From Alnus glutinosa (taxonomy: Eukaryota > Streptophyta > Magnoliopsida > Fagales > Betulaceae): a DNA stretch of 64,000 nt. How positions within the stretch are numbered: the stretch's first letter is position 1; the number at the start of each line of letters is the position of its first letter. A program made the translations under genes and the position numbers. Shown piece by piece: positions 11,265 through 21,928 of the stretch. The notes below the pieces were generated by a model that made no database searches, was not told the origin of the DNA, and was given only the letters and a program-made list of their open reading frames with translations. Where the stretch lies: the NCBI RefSeq assembly GCF_958979055.1, contig NC_084889.1, positions 10,975,261-11,039,260 of the forward strand. Reading direction: 5' to 3'.

Positions 11265-14200
11265 TCACTGAGAGTTTAGCCTCTGAATATCTACCAATTG
11301 GTAGAGATCACCTCGTCGTTGCTTTGACAATGGGAGGTTTGTCCTGAATGTTTTAATCACAGAATTAGGATAAAAGAATACTATAAAGCACTGTAAAAAC
11401 ATTTCCGCAAGTAACGGAGAAAACAGTCTGTTACATAGAAACATTACCTCCTGAGCTCAATTAGTGAATAATCAATCTCTGCTATGATTATAGCCTCCTC
11501 GTGTTCGGTGGTTGCCAGGACTTCTCCAAACTGCCACAGTTTTGTAAGTACTTGTGCGATAAGATTACTTACGAGCCTAAAGAGCTTCACCGAATTCATA
11601 AATAGGTGTGTTGAGTGCTCAGCCCAGAGATAAGATTAGGATTAACATTAATAATTCAATTTGGGGTACGTGATTGGATTCGGAGAAATAATTCAAGGGT
11701 AGTTATCTTTTAAGTATGGTGATAATTTCATCTGGATAGGGTTTGTTAGTAGGATTAATTTTGATCTCATTTTATTTGGAAGTCTATTTATAAACTCGTT
11801 TGAGATCAATAAAGTATGGAGAAATTTTATTAACACGTTCCTTGTTGTGAGGCTCACGTTCTCTCTGAAGAACCTACCCCAATAAACCCATTACGGGCTT
11901 TCATCTTAATGTCAAGAAGATTCCCCAAATGAGATAATGTTTTCTGAAGAAGAAGCTCAATCTCTTACTGCTTGTTCTCTTCACAGTCGTTATCAGTTAG
12001 TTCCCACAGTTTCCTTTTGACGTTGTACACTTTCTGTACAATAAAACCAAGGTGTTATGTGCGACTTGGTAGTTGCTTGTATATGGGAACAAAATGCACA
12101 AGAGCACAACACACTTGTGCATTACAAACTCGGCACATCATCCAATGAAAACTATAAAATAGCTCTCTTGTATTACGTGACTGCAAGTTTCCACCATCTT
12201 GTCGCTTTGCCTCTTCAGGCATTTAAAACCACTAGCAAGTTACTATCTTGCTCTCCGATTTGGTCTAGGCAATATCTTTAATTATTGCCACGTAACGTTT
12301 TTCTTTGACATTTTCAGGAGCTAGCATAACAATATCCCCATCCCCAGCCCCCGCCCCCAGCCCATAATAGTGGTCGTTGAGCTCAAATGCATCATCGTGG
12401 CACCTCCAACCTCTCTCTCTCCCGAATAACCTTGCCAGCTTGCCAATTGGCTTGGCGTTCTCTCGCAGTGGCTCTTCTACATCAATTTCATTTTTGTCCT
12501 TCACTGCTTCATTCCCCCAAGTCTCTGCCACTGCATCTTCATTGACTCCTCTTCCTCGGCTATGGGTTTCAGGCACTTCAGACATTTTTGTCACAGCTGA
12601 CTCTCCGTCGGCTTCTCTTTCGTCTTCACAAGCTGCATATGTTTTGGCCGCAGTTGGATCTCCAACGACGCCTCTGTTTCCTCCACGAGCTCTGTGCTCG
12701 TTTGGCGCAACCCACATCGCACAAGGATCTGTGTAGATGGCCGGTGCGGAGCAGGTCGCAGTGCACAGGTCCTCTTTGAAAGCAACTTGGGTTGCTTCCA
12801 TTGTTTAGCAGATGGCAGGTGCAGTGCAAATCGCAGCTCATGGGTCCTCTTCAACACACGGTACATCGACTCACGCAGCCCACTCATCTCCAGTGATCTA
12901 CGAACTAGTCTACTTCTCACTCGGTGTTGCACCGTGGTGAAAAGGCGAACGACTCTGTGCAGATGGAGCCCCTAGGTTGACAACACACGACAACATACAG
13001 TGACGGGCAGACAACGTCGTACAATTCCGCTCCGTTGCGAACGGTGACGCACCGCAATGGTCCCTTCGCATCTGGGTCTCCCTTTTGATCTCTTTGTTTC
13101 CCGCGTGTTCGCCTTCCTTGAAGAACAAATTGCTACAAAGGTGGCCCTTTTCAATCTGCGCATCGCAATTAGAGCAAAATCCATGGTTGTGTTTGTCCTG
13201 CAGTTTAGTGGAGCTATGGCGACAGATGGTTATTCTGGGGTGACACCGATGGTGGCTGTTGAGAAGGCAGCATCGGACGGGATGTTTAAGGGTGATGATG
13301 CAGGGGATGCAGCGGCTCAATAAAGAGTTGAAGTGATTCGTACACACATGCGAGACCCATCGCTGAAGTCAGCGTGCTTGGCTTGGTGGCTTGCACATCT
13401 GTTCTTAGAGGGTCCTTCAAGCCATTCACAAAACAATTTATCTGATGCTTGGTTGACAGTCGACCCACGTGGCTGCGCAACTTCTCAAACTGATTGTGGT
13501 AGTTACGCACAAAGGCTATTTGTTTGAGCCTTGTCAAAATGCTAAATTGGTCTTCAAATTGTTGGACAAGCGATCCTTCATCAGCTTCCATCCCGTTGCC
13601 CTTTCAACAAACGTACTATCTATGCAGGCATTGATAGCAAGGATCATTTCTTCTTTTTCTTCAAATTTTTTGCTTATCCGGCTCCATGATAGTTTTAATA
13701 TAATCCACCTCCAGCTCTAAGTGATCTAAACATGGATCCGACATAACTAGCTCTGATATCATTTTGTTACATGCTCATATGAAAGCGCGTAACGGGATTG
13801 CTTGGGGTAGGTTCTTCAGCGGGAACTTGGGCCTCACAACAAGGAAGTTGATAAAAAATTTCCAGCATACTTTATTGATCTCAAACAAGTCTATAAATAG
13901 ACTTGAAAATAAAATGAGATAAATTTAATCCTACTACCAAACCCTATAAAGCTACAATAATAACCCTACTCAAGAGATAACTGCTCGAATTATCTCTCCT
14001 CATCTAATCACCTATCCATAATTGAATTATCAATCCTAATCCTAATCTTATCACAAAAAAGTGTGAAATAAACTTTGAAGAAATCACTTGGTATTCCGCA
14101 TGTAGTACACATCAATCTGCCAAGGAATTCCTATTGTACAAAGAAAAGCAATATGTCAATATCCACTTACTGGTCCAACAAGAGTGGAGTGGCCCCAAGC

Positions 14201-17200
14201 CACATAACCAGCTCCAGCATCTCGGGCAGGTGAACAGGTTGCCACATATAACTGTGATTTAAATTTTTCGACAAAATAAACACGCATGAGACACTCCTCA
14301 TCAGTTTGTAAAAAATAAAAAAGACATGCTCGCAATCAATTTTGATGTCTCCCAAGAGATTACTGGTCATTTGATTACATGTGAAGCAGAAAGGCTGTCT
14401 AGACTCGAAAGAAATGCTAAATCATGTTTATTGGCCAAACATCAGCTGTGAAGTTTATGAATAAGCTAGCTAATAGTCACCAAATTTCCTCTGTAAACCT
14501 GCCAACTATGACCAAATTGAGAAGAGAAATGCATAAAAGACATAATTACAGAATCTGTTCCAAAGAATACTCCAAGAACTCGAGTCCTAGCTATATGGTG
14601 TGAGCACCCTAATCTGCTAGTATTGTCCAGCATATCGATAGGTATGCTTTCCATTAAAAAAAAATTGTACTATCTTTGTTAATACCATCATTAAAAACAT
14701 TCTTGATTCTCTTATATGTTGAGATCAATCTTTTCAAAATAAGAATACAGAGACCGAAAAGTATCAATAAAGTGGGCATGGAATCATTCTAAAAGATGCA
14801 AACTTCAGAGACGGGGACTGAGAAAACAACAAACCTTCTCTGTCCAAATGCCACAAGACTTGCCATATACAACAAGAAAAGTGGATTTCGTTAGCATACC
14901 TGATTGTCAACAGCCCTACACATGGAAAAGCAACGCACATGAGTAAAAGAATGATTACAATTATCATGTAAAGCTAAAGATAGCATAAATTACACTTCTA
15001 TACATAAACTTACAGGAAATCACTGAATAACCAATGGGGGGAACGGATAAAGGGGGATACTAAAAGAAGACCAATGTCCACGCATTATTTCCCCCCCCCC
15101 CCCCCCCCCAAAAAAAAAAAAAAAGTCTCGTTGTAGTTGTTGAAGGAAGATTCAAGTGGTTTGCATGTAATTTAGTAATTTAAAGCACTGGCATAAGTAT
15201 AAGATCAAATAACAGGTACATATGGTCTGGTTTTCCATGCTGTTTAGATTTTACAGCACCAGTGTAAATATAAGATCAAACAACAGCCAGATATGGCTCT
15301 CTCTCTCTCACACACACACTCACACACACAGGTGACATTGAGAAAGAGACTCAAGATATCAAACTATCACATTGATTTACAATAGTAGAACTTTTCGACA
15401 GATATAAGTTTGTGCAATAAGTGAAATTTATCACTACCTTGCCCTCTGCAATAACTCCCAATGCAATGGTCCAGTTGTCATGTTAAATGCCCCAGGATAG
15501 CATAGCAAGTGAGCACCTGATGTCAAAAACGTGTTTCTATCAATGCACCTTACTACCAATTTTAGAATGGTTAAGAGATGTCATGAAATTTCGTACTAGA
15601 GACTATTGATCAGTGCAAAACAGTATTTGCTACAACAAATCACAACCTAAAGGGATATGCTAATGAACAGAAGAGAAATAAGAAAAACAGAACTCAAACA
15701 GAGAAACATAAAAAAGTAAGCACTATCTCACAACCGTATAGAAGAATTCCATCTTTATGCGGTGTCTTTCATACAATCATAAGAATGACTAGAATAGAGG
15801 CACAGAATGGGATTGCATAACTGAGTAACATATTCTTTTTCTTTTTTTGTGGGGGGGTGTTGGTTCAGCTTACACCTTTTCTATTAACAGTTTCATGCGT
15901 TTAATTTGCATTAATTTTCTGAATAAAGAAATGATATTTGAAAAATGCAATTATAGAACTTAAAATAGTGATACCACCATATCCAAAAAAACAAATATAA
16001 AAGTACAAATGAATGGATCATGATCAAGCTGTGGAAAAGAAGAAAGAAGAATACTTTTTTTTTGATAAGTAATAACCTGGTTTTATTAAAAGCGTCAGGC
16101 GCCCCTTAGTACACCGGCAGTATACAAGAGAAAACGCAATGCTGGAAAACGAAAATAAAAAAAAATTAAAAAAAAAAAAAGTCTAGAAATATCATCTTCT
16201 TTATTACAGATATAAATAAGTCGACAAATCAAACTAATTACCAAAGTTTTGCTTTACAGATATAAATAGTTCATAAATCAAAATAATTACCAAAATTTTG
16301 CTATCTGGCTACTAGTCATTGACAATCAGTTGGTAAAATAAACTCCACCAGTAGTGCAAAATTTTTAACTTTTCATAGGTCAATGGAAGGAAGAAACAAA
16401 CCTCTTGCTGCATATATCATTGCCAGCTCCTGAAACCGAAGGTCATAACAGATGCCTATACCAATACGCCCAACGTCTGCATGAGAGAATAATGATTACG
16501 ATGATCCATGAAGAAGTGAGAACTTCCTGAATGATGGATAAGAGGCTATGGAAAAGAATGAATAGCATACTAGTATCATCATAAAAAGATGGTCAGACAA
16601 GAATCATTAATGCAAAAAAAGAAAAGATGAATTTGTCAGCCATTTGAATATAGATGCATTTGTATTTTTTCCCTTCTATAACTAAAGAACTTTTCTACCA
16701 TATTTGTAGATTACATAAGTTGCCAACAGATTGTGCAGACAGAACTCATTCTTTAAAGGTCATACACCACAACCCACCATTAAGTCACAGCAGGGTTGTC
16801 CAGCCAAAAACTCCACATAGAGTAATATGATTAAATTATGCATGAAGCATATATCCTGGGGGCTAATTCAGACGTATTAGCACAAGACATCTCTTTCAAA
16901 CTCAATAAATTACCAAGAAACTTAAAGCAAGTATGTGCCATTAAAAAGAGCATTGTCTAGGTCATCATATAAATTTCAATTGTAAATATTACCTGTGTCC
17001 ACAATGGTAGGAGTCTCCCCTGCTGTGAGAGTCTTTGACTCCATGAAGGTAATCTTCCCAGGAATGTCAATATCAAAAAGGTGTACCTGTATGTCAAAAA
17101 TGTAAATAAGAAATTATGTCGCGACCAGCAACCAAAAGGTCCGAGAAATGACACTACCCAGGATATCAAATCTTCTCTACAAGGTTAGTTCATGGTACTC

Positions 17201-18719
17201 AAGACATTTGCATACAACAAAACATGAAGCATTGGTTTGTAGACACCATATCTCAACATGAGGCCGAGGAACAAGAAGAAGTTTTGCTATATAAACACAA
17301 CTTAGGTTCCTTTCTTCTTCTAAGGAAAAAGAACTATGCATAAATTATGAGATCATCCAACTCTAGATATAGTCCAACCATATCAGACATCTACGAGAAA
17401 ACTCCAAACCACATCTTATTTTAACACAAAATAACAAGAAAAAGTAAGTTAGCTTAGTTCAATTTATGAAACAATCTTTATACTTGGGGTGCCAAGTATA
17501 ATCCAATATCAACAACATAGTCTATGTGTGAAATTAAATTTTTTGAATGGGAATCGTTAGAATATTAATTAAATGATTAAATTCAACATTTCCTATCGGC
17601 TTAAGTTTTTAGAATAATCGGTAATTCACCAGGGTTTCAGTTCTTGAGTTCGAATACAATTTACCCCATTTTAATTGGACTTTGTTTATTGAGTGAGAGT
17701 TTAGGCCCACCAGTGACGAAAAGTATTAGTATAGTAATTAAATTATTAAATTTTCTCTGCCCTATCATCACTCCAAGTATCAGAGTTGTTGAACCCGTAC
17801 TTTCCACAACAACATTGGCATATGGGTAACATACAGCACGTAAGTTACGTCTCGGACAGTACCTTCCTGTGCTTAGCTTTCAGCTTTCCATCAGTACCAA
17901 AGACGCAACAAGTATTATACACTCGATCCCCAGAACGTTCAGGTATGGAGCCACCAACTATTGTGATTTTCAGAAGACGAGAAGCTTCAGACAGCATGGC
18001 TGTCGAAGGAGATGAATCACCGCCTGCATCAATGTCCTCAGCGTAGACTGGGAAGCAATCATTCGAATACGGGCTATTCCATATTTCCTGATATTCAAAA
18101 ATCCAGTCACAATTTCAAATTTCTAATCTCAGGGAAAATCATGCTTTTTGCTAAATGCTATGTATGTTCAAATAAGATTTTGTCAGCTTCTTTCATGTCA
18201 ATAAAAAAAAAATAAAAGTTTCAAAAATCTGGGCTTGTACTCACGGGCAAGAGAACAAGCTGGGCGCCCTTTGAAGCGGCCTCCTCGATCGCCTTGCGAG
18301 CGTGCGCGATATTCCGCTCCTTATCGGGCGTCACCAAAATTTGGCAGAGCCCGATCTTGAACTACAACCACAGGGCACCAGAAAACACACTTGAAGTTTT
18401 GTCGTTTCGTAAAAAAAGAAACAGAAAAATTAAGGATAAATGAGAGAAAGAGCCTTGCCTTGGTGACGGCGGGAGCAGGCAAGGAAAGGGCAGGTGGGGC
18501 CCTGGCCTGTTCCGGCCTGTAAGAGGCGGCCATTGTCGGAGCGAAGCCGGTGTGGATTCGGGTGAAATTGATGGAATTAGCGCGGTGTTTGCGGCAGAGG
18601 GAAATAGGAGGGCTAGAGAGGAATTTAGAGTGGAAAATAGAGCGAGAGAGAGAGGAGGAGGGGGAGCGGTGGAGACTCACAGATTTGGAGCTGAGCAAGG
18701 ATGATAATGCTGCTTTCAT
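11265..18719 (-). CDS. Omega-amidase (Nit2-like, nitrilase superfamily), plastid-type
   Basis: Ten exons on the minus strand: 18459-18719, 18245-18361, 17863-18087, 16993-17086, 16402-16476, 15438-15516, 14900-14915, 14171-14251, 11448-11530 and 11265-11343. Phases close to 369 residues. The family hydrolyses omega-amides such as alpha-ketoglutaramate and alpha-ketosuccinamate. The nitrilase triad is present: Glu in LVLLPEIWNSPY (about 127), Lys in KHRKVHLFDID (about 201) and Cys in [10 protein letters not shown] (about 242). The serine- and arginine-rich first 70 or so residues look like an organelle transit peptide; the plant homologue is annotated as chloroplastic. The start is the first ATG of the long exon-1 frame. 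Intron 1 uses a GC donor. A 16-base exon 7 is well supported by phase. Intron 8 (about 2.6 kb) is swollen by retroelement sequence but the exons are intact, so the gene appears functional. Confidence 0.9.
11620..11910 (+). repeat. LTR fragment, plus orientation, in omega-amidase intron 8
   Basis: This segment is similar to the inverse of 13765-14060. Shared pieces include GATAAGATTAGGATTA, CTCATTTTATTT, GAGATCAATAAAGTATG, CCTTGTTGTGAGGC and GAAGAACCTACCCCAA. These are LTR-like sequences (a CTATTTATA promoter-like motif and a conserved 3' part). The two copies face opposite ways, so they are not the paired LTRs of one intact element. Confidence 0.55.
12265..14062 (-). mobile_element. LTR retrotransposon remnant with gag (Gypsy-like)
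   Basis: Reading on the minus strand: an LTR at about 14060-13765 is followed by a primer-binding site (13761-13750) reading TGATATCAGAGC, one base from the complement of initiator-Met tRNA. A gag-like frame follows (13591-13286) with the text [17 protein letters not shown] and [16 protein letters not shown], typical of retrotransposon gag. A zinc knuckle follows in another frame (about 13180-13130) as [14 protein letters not shown]. No protease, reverse transcriptase or integrase is visible. The open frame at 12265-12801 may be a derived downstream part but matches no family I recognise. The element is dead and lies within omega-amidase intron 8. Confidence 0.65.
13750..13761 (-). other. Retrotransposon primer-binding site
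   Basis: The minus strand reads TGATATCAGAGC directly after the LTR end. It matches the 3' end of plant initiator-Met tRNA except at one base (the usual site is TGGTATCAGAGC). This fixes the orientation of the remnant and the inner edge of its LTR. Confidence 0.6.
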
Positions 18720-19543
18720 TTCACTTTCTCCGACTTAGATTCGCACACGCTTGTAGTTGGTCCACCCAATTCTCGAGTCAACTGTAGTCTTCACGCCCGT
18801 AAAAGCCTTTAATCCAATAAATTAATTGGGAGCAGGACAGGAAGGCGTTATATTTACGGGATCGTTGTGGACATAACCACTCATATTCAGCGGGATTCGT
18901 GCATTTATAAGTCTCAATAATGAGAATGGTTGCGTAAATATTATGCATAATAATATTGTACAAAGATTATTTTTGTATATTTATATATTTTCAAGTTATT
19001 ATATAGGGTTAAATATATTTTTATTACTTGAGTTTTAAAAATTTTATTTTTTGATAGGGTTAAATTCCTATCCCTCTCTCTCTCTCTCTCTCTGGCGGCA
19101 GCAAAGGATCCTATTCTTCCAAATGGGCCTCTCCATAAATGGGCTAATATTGGACAAGTTTGGGCCATCCTCACTTAGGAGGGAAACCCAACCCAACGTC
19201 AACATGTTAAATTCTATCAACTAGTTTGCAGAGATAATGATTTTAGTATGGAAGTTGATTCAGTCGTTCATGAAAACTGTGAGCATGCAAATGATGAATA
19301 CATGTATGCATTTCCTCCGGCCGTGCTGAAGCAATTACTCCTTGCTAATATACACTGTCAAAATTTCATATTTTGGATGCAGGAAAGGATGAATAGTATC
19401 CTGATGGTCCGCCAAGATAAGTAGGAGTCAGCTAAGCTCCAAAAGAAACCTGGTGCCCTGAATGATTTGGAGTCCTGTGTTGATAAGTCAACCCAGGACA
19501 GTATCAAGATGCTGCCACATCTTTCACAAAATTAACAATTAAC
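18720..19543. other. Promoter side of omega-amidase and intergenic stretch
   Basis: The first few hundred bases are the upstream region of the minus-strand omega-amidase gene. A CT microsatellite lies at about 19073-19094. A short plus-strand open frame (19248-19424, 58 codons) begins MEVDSVVHENCEH; I do not recognise it and do not claim it as a gene. The end of the stretch should contain the 3' UTR of the COA3-like gene. Confidence 0.35.
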
Positions 19544-19773
19544 TCAGTTCCTGATTACATTATTACAAAACCGATTGCAAGAGTAAACCTTTGATGGCAT
19601 ACTTGGCTCAGCCTCTTTCTCGCTTTTCTGCTCTTCAAACTTGTCTATGGCCATCTGCAGTTCATCTGTACCTCCAACAGCTCTCATGGTGTAGAAGTAC
19701 ACACCAAAGACAAATGCTATCAATCCTTCGGCAACTACAAGATTCTTTGTCTTAGGTGCAAGGCCCCTATATC
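19544..19773 (-). CDS. COA3-like cytochrome c oxidase assembly factor, last exon
   Basis: After a minus-strand acceptor (TGTACAG at about 19780-19774), the exon reads GLAPKTKNLVVAEGLIAFVF, then GVYFYTMRAVGGTDELQMAI, then a charged tail ending at a stop. This is the pattern of the small plant COA3/CCDC56-like proteins: a short basic N-terminus, one membrane span (about LVVAEGLIAFVFGVYFYTM) and a charged tail facing one side of the inner mitochondrial membrane. Such proteins assist COX1 maturation. The exon starts with two bases of a split Gly codon, so a short first exon is needed upstream. I could not find it in 19774-21900. Either it is very short or distant, or this is a partial copy. Confidence 0.6.
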
Positions 19774-21928
19774 CTGTACAGCAAAGAATGCTAAAATTCA
19801 TAAACTAGGCTCTTATGAGTAGCCAAGAACTTCAAAGGTAGCAACTGCTAAATAACAGAAGATGGCCCATGCTTTGTGGAACCACTTAGAATCCAGTGCA
19901 AGCTAGCATGAAACCAGTGCGTTTGTAGCCAGTGTGTTCATGCACGCTGCAAGCACCATATACATTTTCAATGAACCCGGTCAAGAACAAAACCAGATCA
20001 AATGTGTTATGGGTTCAGCTAAAAACTTAATACCTAAATCCTTAGTTTCATCTCTCTCTCCCTCCTCACTCGTCTCACTCTGTTTCTCTTTCCCACACTC
20101 TCACGCATCTCTCCCTCTCCCTCTTGCGATTGTCTCTCTTTCTATGTGTGTGTGTGGGTTTGTGAATGAATTAAAGAGTTGGGTTTTTCTAATTGAGCTG
20201 TTTTGCATGCAAAAGTTAGTTAATTTCTGAGCTTTGGGTGTTTCTCATCCTTACTTTTGTTTGAATACGTAGGCTATACTGGGTTTCTATTCATTCATCG
20301 CATTCTGTTACGTTTCTTCACCATCTTTAATTAACCTTCTACCTGTTTATTTATTACGGGGATTTGAAAATTGGGTCTTTATTTTTTTTATTTCTGGATG
20401 AATAAATTGGGTCTTGCTTGTGTAAATGACTGAAGGGTTCCTCAGTTCAAGAAGAATGCCGTAATGGGATTTTGTACGGTGTTGCGGTACTGAAACATGG
20501 GCTTGGTTTATAATGTGGATTGGCTGTAAACTGTGACAGCATTTCCCATGATTATGTTGGGAACTTCGTGTTTCTTTGCTGATTTCCTCTCCATTTTATT
20601 CTGGTCTGTATGTTAACTAAGCTGTTTGTTTTTTTTTTTTAAGCTCTTTACTCTGAATTCCAACAAATGGGTTGCATTTTCTTTTCATAATTTTGTTTTC
20701 TGGGTTATTGACATCTGGTGCTGAGTATAGTGATACTAGTTGCTTGAGATGGTTGAATGTTAAAAAATAAAACTTTACATACAGTTCAATTAAAGTTCGC
20801 CAATTTGGATTTCTTTTTTCTTTTTTCTTTTTAATTGAAGGAAATATTGATGTTTCATGCTTGAGTTGTTAAATTTATTTTGTGAATACCCTTTTTTTGG
20901 ATAAAGTTTATTTTACTCATTTGGAACAACTTTTCATAGTAATTAAAGTTGTTAAAGTGGTTACTCTCAAAATTAATAAAAAATAATATCTGTTTAAAAT
21001 AGATAAATATTTAGAGAGTTTAATGTAAGAAGCTTTTTAAAAGTGATAGATAAAATAACAAAAAGTAGATTATTTAACTAAAATTTAGAGAAAATTTGAA
21101 GAGTTCACTAAGAATGCTCTAATATAGCACAAACAGTAGTTTGGCTATAGAGATAAATATCCGACTATGGAGAGAGATCCGGAGAGAGAGACTGACCGTA
21201 GAGAGATTCGAGAACGATGGCCTGCTCGTGGTGGTCGGCGTGGTCATGGGCGACAGTGGTCCGCGCTGTTTGTGGCCGGCATTGGGAGGTGGAGAGGGAA
21301 GATGGAGATGGTAGGAAGGAATTTTGGGTGAAAACCAGATCTGAGGTCACTGGTTGGCTCAGCGTAGTCACAGGTGCTTGGAGGTTGCTGCGACGGGTGT
21401 TGACGGTGGGCAGCTTTGGGAAGAGGGTTGGGCGGTGGGTGGCAAGTCATTCCTTGATATCAGGTGGTCTAGGCTCCTTACCCTGTAGCTCTAACCACCA
21501 AATCCCCGCTCACATATTTTCTTTCAAAACCCCAACCGACTCGTTCCATTCCAACGGTCATAAACTGCCCCTCGGGCATCCCAACTCTCTATCCGTTCAA
21601 GGGCATAACGGCTGCTAATCCGGCATAACATAAAAAGGATGGTTGGATCGAGTGGACCAACACTGCGTGGATCAGTTTATTCCTCCGCTGGAGAGGTAGG
21701 GTGAGGAACGAACACGGTAGTTCTACTGCTGGGATTTCAGTCACTGCCGATTCAAACATAAACCCTTTCATTAAATTTTCCATCCTCGATATCACTCTTT
21801 CTCAAGCGCCACCAAAGGCGATTGGTGACCCGTCTCTCCGTGAAGCGGCGCTTTCCCTCACGCGCTGCAACCAAACTCACACAAAGAAGAAAGAAAAGAC
21901 AATATTTCCACACTGACAACCCTCAAAC
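19774..21928. other. Intergenic region between COA3-like and RWP-RK genes
   Basis: The stretch at 20050-20160 is a CT-rich block like a plant 5' untranslated region. About 20930-21120 is AT-rich repeat text resembling part of 32640-32880, probably a dispersed MITE. From about 21165 the composition rises in G+C up to the RWP-RK start at 21929; this is its promoter side. Open frames in the GC-richer part lack family resemblance. Confidence 0.4.

Noticed and set aside
12265-12801. Minus-strand open frame of 178 codons
   Set aside because: Lies in the retroelement remnant in an intron, with overlapping open frames on both strands and no family resemblance; not a separate gene.
19248-19424. 58-codon plus-strand open frame beginning MEVDSVVHENCEH
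   Set aside because: Short, no recognisable homology and no splice signals supporting continuation.
21217-21618. Plus-strand open frame of 133 codons before the RWP-RK gene
   Set aside because: GC-rich promoter-side sequence with open frames on both strands, biased composition and no recognisable domain.
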